Of a stretch of 64,000 nucleotides of DNA, positions 35,180 through 43,255 are shown piece after piece; positions within the stretch are counted from its first letter, which is position 1, and every line of letters starts with the position of its first letter. The notes under the pieces were generated by a model, which had not been told where the DNA came from, did no database searches, and was given only the letters and a program-made list of their open reading frames with translations. Where the stretch lies: the NCBI GenBank assembly GCA_019635535.1, contig JAHBZH010000001.1:2384995-2448994 (forward strand), written 5' to 3'. The position numbers were made by a program, and so were the translations under genes. This DNA comes from Sphingomonas sp. GTDB lineage: Bacteria; Pseudomonadota; Alphaproteobacteria; Sphingomonadales; Sphingomonadaceae.

Positions 35180-35537
35180 GGAAATTGCCGAAGCACAAGG
35201 CCAATTCTCCTACGTCGAATCCCACCCGACGGCGAGCGGGAGCCTCTACGTTCTCGCGGCGATGCAGACCTCGCAGGGGCGCATCTACACGCTCGCGATC
35301 ACCTTTCCGGACAGCTATCCCTACGCCCAGCCCCATGTCGTCGTTCGCCAGCCGGCCATCCGATCGGACTCGCCACACCGCTTCGCCGACGGCAAGATCT
35401 GCTACATCCACCACTCGATGTGGAATCCGGGGCGGCACACCCTGACCACCGTCCTCATGCGGGCCGCGAAATGGCTTTCCAAATATGAAGTCTGGCTGAC
35501 GACGGGTCGGTGGCCCGGCGCGCAGATAGCGCATTAG
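35157..35537 (+). CDS. E2-like ubiquitin-conjugating protein (first copy)
   Basis: The 126-residue protein has the UBC-fold pattern: central strands (SLYVLAAMQTSQGRIYTLAI), the FPDSYPYAQPHVVV turn typical of E2s, then HRFADGKICYIHHSMWNPGR with the likely catalytic cysteine C82, and a C-terminal helix (AAKWLSKYEVWLTTGRWPG). This is a minimal E2 with no extra domains. It overlaps the small upstream gene and is three bases from the second E2. An ATG at 35145 would add four residues. E2s accept an activated modifier from E1 and pass it to a target; no modifier is known here. Confidence 0.82.
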   Translation: MDLARVRREIAEAQGQFSYVESHPTASGSLYVLAAMQTSQGRIYTLAITFPDSYPYAQPHVVVRQPAIRSDSPHRFADGKICYIHHSMWNPGRHTLTTVLMRAAKWLSKYEVWLTTGRWPGAQIAH

Positions 35538-35540
35538 GCG

Positions 35541-36071
35541 ATGCCTCTCAATTTCCAGCCGCTCTCGATGATGGAGCTCCGCGGCGCCCCCGGCGAGGTG
35601 CTCGATCGGGTCGCCCAGAATGGCGAGGCCTTCATCATCGAGCGCAGCGGACATCGCATGGCCTGCCTGGTGCCGCTATCCTCCTTCATGCCCGATATTC
35701 AGCCTGCCCGGCTGGCGCGCGAGTTCGAGCAGCTTCAGCTGCAGAAGGAATGGTATTCGCCGTCGATCAACGACGAGCGCGAGCTGGAAGTGCATTTCCG
35801 GGAAGAGGGCGCCGAGCAGAGCATCAAGCTGACGATTCAATTGCCGCACGGCTACCCGAGCGCCTGCCCGAAGGTCTTTGCGACCCCCGTCCCCGACGGC
35901 TGCCCTCACCGCTGGCAGGACGGTTCGCTCTGCATCTTCGGCGCCATGGAAATGTGGAATCCGGGCCAGCACGATCTGTCCAATGTGCTGCGCCTCGCCC
36001 GACGATGGCTCGCCAACTTCGCCACCTGGCAGCGCACTGGCGAGTGGGGTGAGGAGACGAACGGTGAGTGA
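35541..36071 (+). CDS. E2-like protein fused to a Phd/YefM-like N-terminal domain
   Basis: The 176-residue protein is bipartite. Residues 5-49 read like a Phd/YefM antitoxin domain, including MMELRGAPGEVLDRVAQNGE and AFIIERSGHRMACLVPLSSF, which normally binds operator DNA and a toxin. Residues 60-170 are an E2-like UBC domain with GYPSACPKVF and the cysteine motif HRWQDGSLCIFGAMEMWNPG (C131), clearly paralogous to the first E2 (shared HR--DG--C and WNPG-H). It overlaps the E1-like gene by eight bases. The fusion is unusual; the N-terminal domain may direct the conjugation machinery to DNA or regulate the operon. Confidence 0.8.
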   Translation: MPLNFQPLSMMELRGAPGEVLDRVAQNGEAFIIERSGHRMACLVPLSSFMPDIQPARLAREFEQLQLQKEWYSPSINDERELEVHFREEGAEQSIKLTIQLPHGYPSACPKVFATPVPDGCPHRWQDGSLCIFGAMEMWNPGQHDLSNVLRLARRWLANFATWQRTGEWGEETNGE

Positions 36072-36900
36072 GAGACTCTTTGCACGCATCGCGCCGCTGT
36101 TCGACGTCGGCGCGCTGTCCGAGGCGCGCGTGCTCGTCGCCGGATGCGGCTCGGGGGGCGGCAGCGTCGCCCTCCAGCTGACCATGTCGGGCATCCACAA
36201 CTTCACGCTGGCCGATAATGACGAGCTCGAGCCGGAAAATGTCATCCGGCACGTCTGCGGGCTGCGCCATGTCGGTGAGCGAAAGGTCGACGCCCTTGCC
36301 GATGTTCTGGTTGATCGGAACCCGAATGTGTCGATCAAGCGCCTCGACGTCGACTTGATGACTTATGACGAGCTCGAACAGGAAGTCGGCGATGCGACCG
36401 TTGTTATCCTCGCGACCGACAATGAGCCCACCCGCTATCGCATCAATGAGATCTGCGTCGCGAAGGGGGTGCCGTTCGTGGTCGGCAGGGTGTTCACGAG
36501 GGGAATCGGCGGGGAGGTCTTCGCCTATCGGCCGGGCCGGGGCGGTTGCCTCGCCTGCCTCGAAGGCTATCTGCAGCGCACCATTTATCGGGAGGGCGTG
36601 CGCGAGATCGACTTGGTTTCGGAGGAAGAGCGCGAGCGGATGTACGGGATGGAGATTCCGGAGATCAAGGACTCGCCGGGCCTGAACGTCGATATCTCCT
36701 TCATCACGGCCTTTCACTCCCGCTTCGCGCTCGACCTGATCGCCGAAAGCCTGGCGGCGCGGCCGGCCTTCCTCCCCGAGATTGCCGAAAATTATGTGGT
36801 CTGGGGCAATCGTCCAATTCCGCCCTTCACCAAGAACTTCCAACTGCAGCGCATCTCGCTCCAGCCGCAGGAGGGCTGCCTAATATGTGGAGGAGCATGA
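36064..36900 (+). CDS. ThiF/E1-like adenylating enzyme
   Basis: The 278-residue protein is a ThiF/E1-like ATP-dependent adenylator. The nucleotide-binding loop VLVAGCGSGGGSVALQL holds GCGSGGG at 27-33, followed by LADNDELEPENVIRH and the conserved ATDNEPTRYRIN. Two CxxC pairs (C162/C165 and C272/C275) probably bind zinc. GTG 36064 is chosen because it starts inside the second E2 gene and the Rossmann motif then falls at its normal distance. Apart from the zinc pairs, only C28, C65 and C131 remain, and none lies where ubiquitin E1 enzymes carry the thioester cysteine. The enzyme may activate without a thioester step. Confidence 0.88.
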   Translation: MSERLFARIAPLFDVGALSEARVLVAGCGSGGGSVALQLTMSGIHNFTLADNDELEPENVIRHVCGLRHVGERKVDALADVLVDRNPNVSIKRLDVDLMTYDELEQEVGDATVVILATDNEPTRYRINEICVAKGVPFVVGRVFTRGIGGEVFAYRPGRGGCLACLEGYLQRTIYREGVREIDLVSEEERERMYGMEIPEIKDSPGLNVDISFITAFHSRFALDLIAESLAARPAFLPEIAENYVVWGNRPIPPFTKNFQLQRISLQPQEGCLICGGA

Positions 36901-37847
36901 TGGCATCGCGCAATGTCGAGGTCACCGTCCCGCGGGCTGCACTCGAGGCGATCTATGACGAGTGCGATCGCTACGACCATGACGAAACCGGTGGGCGCCT
37001 TCTCGGCACCTTCGCGGTCGGCCGGCGCGGTAAGCTGAGCGTCGAGATCACTGGAATCATCGAGCCGGGACCGGCCGCCAGACGCACGCCCACCAGCTTC
37101 TTTCAGGATGGCGAATATCAGGAGCGGGTGTTTCGCAATCTGGAGGACGGGTACCCCGAGATCGAGCATCTCGGCAATTGGCATACCCATCATGTGAACG
37201 GCTATCCGACTCTGAGCAGCGGCGACCGGCAGACCTATCACCGCATCGTCAATCACGAACTCCACAATAGCGACTTCTTTTACGCGCTGCTGGTCACGGC
37301 ACGGAATGCGGGCGGCAAGGGCGGCGAACGATATCAGACGAAGCATTTCATCTTCCGGCGCGGTCAGCCCGGCGACCAAGAAGTGCCGGCCTCGGCTGTG
37401 AAGATCGTGGATCGTCCGATCGTCTGGCCGGTCTCGCCGCCGCCGTCGCGACAGGAAACGGATCGCGCCGCCTCTCCGGCGCCGTCGTCCGACCAGCGCG
37501 CCCGAGACAATGAATTCTTCCGGGATTTTCAGCCGAGCTTCCGGCCGTTCCAGGCCAAGGCCAGCGGCAATATCTACTGGCGCGGTCAACTGGCCCTGAT
37601 CAACGAGACGTCGATCGAGGTCGTCATCGCTGAGATGGATGACGATGAGCGGCGCGGCCGCTACGGCGCGCTCTTCAAGGGCGAGGTGTCTGACAAGAGC
37701 CAGTTCGCCCAGGCGCTGCCGAAGATGCGCTTCCGCTCGGCCATCGATGCCTGCCTAACGATCGAGAGCGCGCTGAACCGCGAAATCTACCGCGCATGCG
37801 AGGCGGACCTCCAGGCTGTCCGCGGGCGGCGCCGAGGAGACCGCTGA
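36897..37847 (+). CDS. JAB/JAMM-family peptidase
   Basis: The 316-residue protein contains the JAMM metalloprotease motif: E30 in DHDETGGRLLGTFA, then H96, H98 and D110 in LGNWHTHHVNGYPTLSSGD, spaced HxHx8SxxD. JAB proteins remove or mature ubiquitin-like modifiers. A C-terminal domain of about 110 residues (from GNIYWRGQLALINETSIEVV) has no assigned family and could recognise substrate. Two ATG codons (36897, 36900) overlap the E1 stop; GGAGGA precedes them. Its stop overlaps the next start as TGATG. Confidence 0.9.
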   Translation: MMASRNVEVTVPRAALEAIYDECDRYDHDETGGRLLGTFAVGRRGKLSVEITGIIEPGPAARRTPTSFFQDGEYQERVFRNLEDGYPEIEHLGNWHTHHVNGYPTLSSGDRQTYHRIVNHELHNSDFFYALLVTARNAGGKGGERYQTKHFIFRRGQPGDQEVPASAVKIVDRPIVWPVSPPPSRQETDRAASPAPSSDQRARDNEFFRDFQPSFRPFQAKASGNIYWRGQLALINETSIEVVIAEMDDDERRGRYGALFKGEVSDKSQFAQALPKMRFRSAIDACLTIESALNREIYRACEADLQAVRGRRRGDR

Positions 37848-38680
37848 TGGACATCGTCACCTTCTATGTCGGGCAAGGCGACATGGCCGCCGTGAGGCAC
37901 AATGGGGAAGCGATCATCGTCGACTCCCATTATCCGGATTGCCTGGAAGGGGGCCAGGCGAAGATCGAGGCTGACCTCTCGCGAGTTCTCGCCTACCATC
38001 ATGTCGCCGGCCTGGTCCTGACCGGCTTCGATGCCGACCATTGCCATCCTCACGGCGTCGAGATGATCCTCTCCAATCACCAGCCTGATTGGGTCATGTA
38101 TCCGAAATATTATAAGGAGACCGACTGCGCGAGCGAGGTCTTCCGGATCATTGATCGTCACGTCCGGAAACGGGCCCAGACCTACCGGCCGCTCCGCCGC
38201 GTCTCAGTCCGGCTCGATCGCTTCGACCACCGCATCCTTAATGACCTGTGCGCTCAGTTCGATTTCGAGCTCTTCTCGCCGCACATGGAGGATTGCGACA
38301 ATTCCAACAATTCGAGCATCGTGCTCCGGGTGACGGGAATCGGCGGCAAGGGATTCTCGTTCCTCATCACCGGCGACACGGAAAACGGGCGCTGGGAGCG
38401 GATCAACAAGATCTTCGGCTCCTACCTCCGATCGGACGTGCTCTCCGCTCCACACCACGGTTCGAAGAGCGGCGCGCATCCCGAGACGATCCTGCTGGTC
38501 GAGCCGAACACAGTCCTGATCAGCGCCGGTGTCGATAATCAATATGATCATCCCGATCCGCAAGCGGTTGGGGCCTACCGCGCAGTGGCGAAGCACGTCT
38601 TCGCAACCAACGTGGAAGGGGGCGTCTCGCTGCTCACGAGGCGAAGCGGCGGCGACTTTGAGACGCTTCTGGCGCGGTGA
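37847..38680 (+). CDS. metallo-beta-lactamase-fold protein with altered metal site
   Basis: The 277-residue protein has the ComEC/Rec2-like MBL layout: MDIVTFYVGQGDMAAVRHNG at the start, VLTGFDADHCHPHGVEM at 57-73, and APHHGSKSGAHPETILLVEP with ISAGVDNQYDHPDP near the C-terminus. The usual HxHxDH is changed to GxDxDH (G60, D62, D64, H65), so metal binding may be altered; the downstream histidines are kept. Prokaryotic ubiquitin-like operons with MBL proteins have been described in comparative-genomic surveys. The start overlaps the JAB stop, so it belongs to the same operon. Confidence 0.82.
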   Translation: MDIVTFYVGQGDMAAVRHNGEAIIVDSHYPDCLEGGQAKIEADLSRVLAYHHVAGLVLTGFDADHCHPHGVEMILSNHQPDWVMYPKYYKETDCASEVFRIIDRHVRKRAQTYRPLRRVSVRLDRFDHRILNDLCAQFDFELFSPHMEDCDNSNNSSIVLRVTGIGGKGFSFLITGDTENGRWERINKIFGSYLRSDVLSAPHHGSKSGAHPETILLVEPNTVLISAGVDNQYDHPDPQAVGAYRAVAKHVFATNVEGGVSLLTRRSGGDFETLLAR

Positions 38681-38734
38681 GCGCCCGATGCGCGCCTCAC
38701 GGCTGCGGTGGCATAGGCCGATTGGGGGATTGAT

Positions 38735-39430
38735 ATGAAAGACTGGTTCCCCTTCACCGATTACGAATTCTACGCCTATCTCGCGGCAGGCATGCTCCTG
38801 ATCGCGGCGGTCGATTATTCAGTCGCGGGCGCGGTCCTGGTCAGCCGGACCGAATGGTCGCTCGTCAGCGGCGTGTTTTGGGCGATCGTCGCCTATCTGA
38901 CCGGACAGATCTGCGCAGCGCCGTCCGCCGGCCTCCTCGAGCATCTCGTCGCGCGCCGCTGGCTTACGATTCCGGCCGACATCCAGCTCGGGCTGCGCGA
39001 GCGCAACGGAATTGAGCGCCTGCTGGCGGCGATTTTCGCGCAACGCGAATATTCACCGTTGCGTGAGGCCATCAGCGCTAAGGCATTGGATCGGGCCGCG
39101 CGTCAGCTCGGCGAGCTGGTCGACGATCTCGACGGCGAGACCGTGTATCAGGCCGCGTTCCATGCCGCGCGCACGGTTCCCGACACGGCGACCCGGCTCA
39201 CCGCCTTCATGAATCAATATGGCCTCGGCCGGAACATCGCCTTCGTCGGCCTGATCGCGACGTTACTGCTTGCCTATCGGCAAATCACCGATCCGACCCA
39301 ACAGGGTCCGTGGCTGATCGCCGGCGCGATCTTCCTCACCATCGGGATGTTCGGGCGCTTCTTCAAATTCTATGCGGCGTATTCCTGCGATGTGCTGCGC
39401 ACCTATGCGACCCACCCTGAACCCAAATGA
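38735..39430 (+). CDS. four-helix membrane protein, unknown
   Basis: The 231-residue protein has two N-terminal hydrophobic segments (about 12-34 and 42-62), a soluble helical domain of about 100 residues with a basic start (LGLRERNGIERLLAAIFAQR), and two C-terminal segments (about 171-187 and 197-215). This 2TM-domain-2TM arrangement is not a family I recognise. It follows the MBL gene by 54 bases. In immune-type operons such proteins are often membrane-acting effectors, and that is the working guess. Confidence 0.7.
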   Translation: MKDWFPFTDYEFYAYLAAGMLLIAAVDYSVAGAVLVSRTEWSLVSGVFWAIVAYLTGQICAAPSAGLLEHLVARRWLTIPADIQLGLRERNGIERLLAAIFAQREYSPLREAISAKALDRAARQLGELVDDLDGETVYQAAFHAARTVPDTATRLTAFMNQYGLGRNIAFVGLIATLLLAYRQITDPTQQGPWLIAGAIFLTIGMFGRFFKFYAAYSCDVLRTYATHPEPK

Positions 39431-39499
39431 GGGACATCGGGCAGCGCCCGGCTGCTGGCTACCGTTTCAACGCGCCTTCGCGCACGGCTGCGACCCGCA

Positions 39500-40609
39500 A
39501 TGATCGAAGAGAATTTCCGTAATCCCGACATCTCGATCGAGCAGCATATCGATGCTCGCGCACGGTCCCTCACCGAACAGCTTGCCGGCAAAATCGCGGT
39601 ATATCTAGACACACGCTTCTGGATCGTCGTTCGTGAGGTGCGAGATGGCGTTCGGACGGGATCGAGCGAGCGCAAGCTCGTCCACCATCTCGAGGCGTTG
39701 GTTGGAGCCGGGCGCGCCTTCTGCCCGATCGCCGAGCCGACCTTTTTCGAATTAATGAAGCAGGGCGATCGCGACCAAAGGGTCAGGACCGCACAGGCCG
39801 TGGACGACCTTAGCGGCGGGGCCAGCCTGTTACCTGATATCGACAGGATGCCGGGCGAGGCGCGTGACCTGCTGCTCTCGACGCTTGCGGGAGGGGAAGC
39901 GCGGTCGTTCGTGCCTTGGACCGGCCTGGGCTTTGTCCTAGGTAACCTCTATCCCGCCGACACCATCTTCTCGGCCCGCGAAGAACGGGCGGTACAGAAG
40001 GCGGTCTACGACCGACTCTGGGAAACGCCGCTCGCCCAGATCGTGGCGACGCTGGATAGCGACTCATGGTCCCGACCACACGAGTTGGAAGCGGCTGCCT
40101 TCCGCCTGAACCACGGCAACGAGCGCCACCGCCATCAGATGAAGTCATTTGAGCATGTTCTCGAACAGGAATTTCATGGCGTCGCGCTAACCTGCGCAGA
40201 AATGCTTCCGGAATTCGCTCATGCTCTCGCCCGCATGGTCCCGGCAATGCCGATCTCAGCCGAGCAATTCTGGACGAATGCCTTCCGTGAGATGCTCAAG
40301 AACCCCAAGCAAGCACGCCAGCTGCCCACGGCACACATCCATGCGACAATTCACGCCCTTTTCCGGTGGGAATATCGAGATAAGGTGATCGTGCCGAATG
40401 ATTTGGTGGACTTTCGCCACGCCGCCGCGGCGCTTGGTCATTGCGACGCGCTGCTCACCGAGCGCGGCTTGGAGCGAACCTTGACCCATCGTCGGCGCCC
40501 GCTTCAGGAAATCCATCAGCGGATCGTCATCAGCAATCTCGATCAGGCCGTCGACTATCTCTGCTCGCTTCGCCAGGGGCAGCCGATGCATCGCCAGAGC
40601 GACCGATGA
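39500..40609 (+). CDS. PIN-like nuclease, unknown subgroup
   Basis: The 369-residue protein opens with a PIN-like strand and acidic residue (KIAVYLDTRFWIVVREV, D37), has E84 in IAEPTFFELMKQGD, and near the end the diagnostic NDLVDFRHAAAALGHCDALL (D304, D316). These match the four-acid layout of PIN-domain RNases, with a long helical insertion between. It overlaps the next gene by four bases (ATGA), so it is co-translated with the Mrr-like gene. It could be the RNA-cutting effector of the operon. The family assignment is by motif only. Confidence 0.7.
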   Translation: MIEENFRNPDISIEQHIDARARSLTEQLAGKIAVYLDTRFWIVVREVRDGVRTGSSERKLVHHLEALVGAGRAFCPIAEPTFFELMKQGDRDQRVRTAQAVDDLSGGASLLPDIDRMPGEARDLLLSTLAGGEARSFVPWTGLGFVLGNLYPADTIFSAREERAVQKAVYDRLWETPLAQIVATLDSDSWSRPHELEAAAFRLNHGNERHRHQMKSFEHVLEQEFHGVALTCAEMLPEFAHALARMVPAMPISAEQFWTNAFREMLKNPKQARQLPTAHIHATIHALFRWEYRDKVIVPNDLVDFRHAAAALGHCDALLTERGLERTLTHRRRPLQEIHQRIVISNLDQAVDYLCSLRQGQPMHRQSDR

Positions 40610-41778
40610 TCAGTGAAGACGAGTATCTCGAGCGGGTGGTCGCCGGTATTCATGCCGCTAGCAGCGCCGATGCGGACGTTTGCTGGAACGAGGTGATCAA
40701 CGGCCGCCAGTTCGATGTGGTGATCCGTTTCCAGCTGGGGACGCTCCGCTATCTCGTTCTCATTGAGGTCAAAAATCGCACGCGCAGGGCAAGCGCGTCG
40801 GACGTCGAGGCCTTCGTGACCAAGGCCCGCGACCAGAATGCCAACAAGGCCGTCTTCGTCACTGCAGCCGGCTTCCAGGAAGGCGCGATGGACGTGGCGC
40901 GCCGGCACGGCGTCGACATGTTTACGGTGACGTTCGACGCGACCGAGGTCGACTTGTCGACAGCCGGATCGTTCGCATTCCAGATAAACCCGGACGCGAC
41001 CGGGACCGCCCCACTGGAGTTCGAAGTCGGCGAACCGCTGCTCGTCACCATCATCGAAAACGTCCGCCTCTTGTTCACGGACGGCAGCAGCTTCGAGCTT
41101 CCGTCGGAGGCCTCGCAAATGACCTATTATGCCGAGAAGACTATCCTGTCGGACGGTCGTACCTTGGGTCAGCTCATGATGTCCGTGCCAGGCTGGTCGC
41201 CCGCCTTGGACGAGACAAGGCAGGAGGAGATAAGGGTCGATCCGCCGTTACGAATCGAGCCGCCGGACCAATACTATTTTCCATCAGGAATGCTGGGGCG
41301 ACTCAATCTGACGATCGCCGGACGGATGAGCCGGCCGCTTTCCGGAAACGTGAGGATCGAAACGAGCTCGTTTCGCTGTCCGGTCGTCTACACCAATGTT
41401 CTGACCGGCGAGGCCAGCCGCTACACGCTCGACAAGTTGCCGCTGAATACCGGCCCGGTCACGCCGGGAAATTTCTACTTCCAGGTCCACCCGCTGAGAT
41501 ATTTCTACTGCGACAGCAGAATCGGTTCGCTGATCAGATGGCACCTGGTAGAGAGCTTCCAGAGCGGCCAGCTAATCCGCTCGACCTATACCCAGCAATC
41601 GATCTACGGGGCTTTCTACATTCCGGTCAGGGACAAAGAGATTCTGAAGCGCCTGGAGGGCAGGCTTCGGGATTATCTCTCACTTTCAGGTCATCCGTCG
41701 TCGCGACCGGGATTCCGCACCCCACCGCGAAGCGGTAGCGGTCGCCGGTCCAAGAAACGGCGCCGGCAGGTCCGATGA
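40606..41778 (+). CDS. Mrr-like restriction endonuclease
   Basis: The 390-residue protein has an N-terminal Mrr/REase-fold core: CWNEVINGRQFDVVIRFQLG then RYLVLIEVKNRTRRASASDV, giving D37, E54 and K56 (D-x16-ExK). This is the type IV/Mrr layout, which often cuts modified DNA. The C-terminal two-thirds are beta-rich with no known domain, and the last 30 residues are basic (SGRRSKKRRRQVR), possibly DNA binding. It is the last gene of the plus-strand run, and 288 bases of apparently empty DNA follow to 42066. Confidence 0.8.
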   Translation: MISEDEYLERVVAGIHAASSADADVCWNEVINGRQFDVVIRFQLGTLRYLVLIEVKNRTRRASASDVEAFVTKARDQNANKAVFVTAAGFQEGAMDVARRHGVDMFTVTFDATEVDLSTAGSFAFQINPDATGTAPLEFEVGEPLLVTIIENVRLLFTDGSSFELPSEASQMTYYAEKTILSDGRTLGQLMMSVPGWSPALDETRQEEIRVDPPLRIEPPDQYYFPSGMLGRLNLTIAGRMSRPLSGNVRIETSSFRCPVVYTNVLTGEASRYTLDKLPLNTGPVTPGNFYFQVHPLRYFYCDSRIGSLIRWHLVESFQSGQLIRSTYTQQSIYGAFYIPVRDKEILKRLEGRLRDYLSLSGHPSSRPGFRTPPRSGSGRRSKKRRRQVR

Positions 41779-42066
41779 CGCTGATCGAAGGCTGATGCGA
41801 GTCCTGGGTCCACGCGTCGGCCGGCACTGTGCTCGTGCCCACACCGCCGAATTCGCATGAGATCAGCTGTCTCTGGCAACGTGACGGAATCTCTCCAAAA
41901 ATCAATGTGCAGACAACCACTTGTCGAGCATCGCGAGACAATGCCTTTATCTTGCCTTCCCCTGCCCCCTTCCCTGCCTGGCCACCTCACAAGCCTCGTC
42001 GAGCAAAAAAAGAGGAAGCGACGCCGGCGGCGCCGCTCCCTCGCAAGTCCGTCGATTCCCCCCGGC

Positions 42067-42417
42067 CTAGGCGGCGCGAAGATAGGCCGCTTCCGCCTCC
42101 TCGCGGCGCTCGAAGCTGTCCTTCCAGAGCAGATCGACCGGGCTGCCCTCGCCGTCCACGAGGCAGGTTCCGGCATGCCAGCGGCCGTCCAGGAAGCTCA
42201 GGATCGCGATCCGGGACAGCTCGACCTCGTCGTCGTCGGCCGGAAAGCACAGGTCGAAATGCTGGCCGAGATAGCGCTCCTTCACGCGTGCCTCCCACAG
42301 GAAATCGGCCGCCTCGGCTTCGACGATCCGCGCCGCCAAGGTCGCCCCCAATTCGCTGCGCAGAGCCGCGATCCGAGCCTCGCAGGCGCCGTTCGAAAGT
42401 GCGGACATCATGTTCAT
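42067..42417 (-). CDS. unknown acidic ICE protein
   Basis: The 116-residue protein starts at ATG 42417 (MNMMSALSNGACEARIAALR) with GGGAGACACGAG upstream, the same leader type as other ICE genes. The middle includes VKERYLGQHFDLCFPADDDE and FLDGRWHAGTCLVDGEGSPV. No family is recognised. The sequence is well composed, so it is likely real. A longer in-frame start upstream is arginine-rich and rejected. Confidence 0.7.
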   Translation of the reverse strand: MNMMSALSNGACEARIAALRSELGATLAARIVEAEAADFLWEARVKERYLGQHFDLCFPADDDEVELSRIAILSFLDGRWHAGTCLVDGEGSPVDLLWKDSFERREEAEAAYLRAA

Positions 42418-42759
42418 CTCGTGTCTCCCTTCATCGTCTTCAGGATCGAAGACGGCGCTTCGGGAGCGGGCGGCGGCGCGGCTGTCAGGGACGCGATCAG
42501 CGCCGCGAAGCGGGGCGCGGGGGAGCCGATTTGCGTGAGCAAATTGGGGGGACCGCGCATCCTTGATCAGCCGCGCCGCCGCCCGCCACACTGGGCCTAG
42601 AGTGAGACCAAATACCCCTTCTTCGGTCTGGCCGGCTGCCGAAATTCGTCTCGTCGAGGCACGCAAGGACGCCGGAAAGGGCATAGGTCGGGCGATGCCG
42701 ATAAACACGAAATCTCGAGACCGCCGCCACCGTCAGCCGCCAGAGCGGGCAAGACTCGC
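42418..42759. other. 342 bp without a recognised gene
   Basis: Both strands were scanned. Frames present are arginine-rich and lack ribosome binding sites. The region probably carries the promoter of the minus-strand gene at 42067-42417 and of the plus-strand DUF1232-like gene at 42760. No repeat, terminator or operator is evident. Confidence 0.4.
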
Positions 42760-43110
42760 ATGAGCCTGCGAGCCTGGGCGTACGCATTCAAGCGCGACGC
42801 TTTGAGTCCTTGGCTGGCCGCCCGCGATGCCCGAACGCCGCGGCGAGCCCGGCGGCTCGCGGGATTCGTCGCGGCTTATGCGGTGAGCCCGATCGACCTC
42901 ATTCCGGACTTCGTGCCGATCCTCGGCTATGTCGATGACCGGTTCATCGTGCCCGCCGGCATCCGGCTCGCGGTGAAGCTGATCCCGGCACCGCTCCTGG
43001 CGGAGCTTCGCGCCGAAGCGGCGCGCCGAAGCGAGCGCCCCTCATCCGCACGGCCGCGATTGCCATCATCCTGGTTTGGGTCGCCGCCGCGGCGGCGCTC
43101 GCCTGGTTGA
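42760..43110 (+). pseudogene. DUF1232 protein, frameshifted at the C-terminus
   Basis: The 116-residue reading frame begins MSLRAWAYAFKRDALSPWLA and contains the DUF1232 core RTPRRARRLAGFVAAYAVSP then IDLIPDFVPILGYVDDRFIV. After about residue 90 it becomes serine/proline-rich and stops at 43110. In the adjacent frame, from about 43040, the expected membrane helix appears (LIRTAAIAIILVWVAAAAAL). One base missing from a CCCC run near 43038-43041 explains this. The chromosomal copy at 15911-16297 is intact. The change may be a real inactivation or a sequencing error. Confidence 0.75.
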
Positions 43111-43132
43111 TTGCGCGACAGGGGCTAGCGCC

Positions 43133-43172
43133 AAGAAAATGCCGCAGCGGCGGCGCCGCCGGGGCAGCGGAA
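43133..43172 (-). terminator. decayed copy of the ssb terminator
   Basis: The segment AAGAAAATGCCGCAGCGGCG and its continuation resemble the strong terminator at 43874-43909: AAGAAAATGCC at one side, CCGGGGCAGCGGAAGC at the other, with mismatches in the stem. It lies downstream of the ynfA-like gene on the minus strand, so it could still terminate that transcript weakly. Likely a duplicated fragment. Confidence 0.45.
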
Positions 43173-43255
43173 GCGCCTGGAATCATGCCTCGCGGTAGCG
43201 TCCAGCTCGCGATGTCCGGCGCTCGCGGTGCGCCCCTCGCCTCGAACGATTGCGG

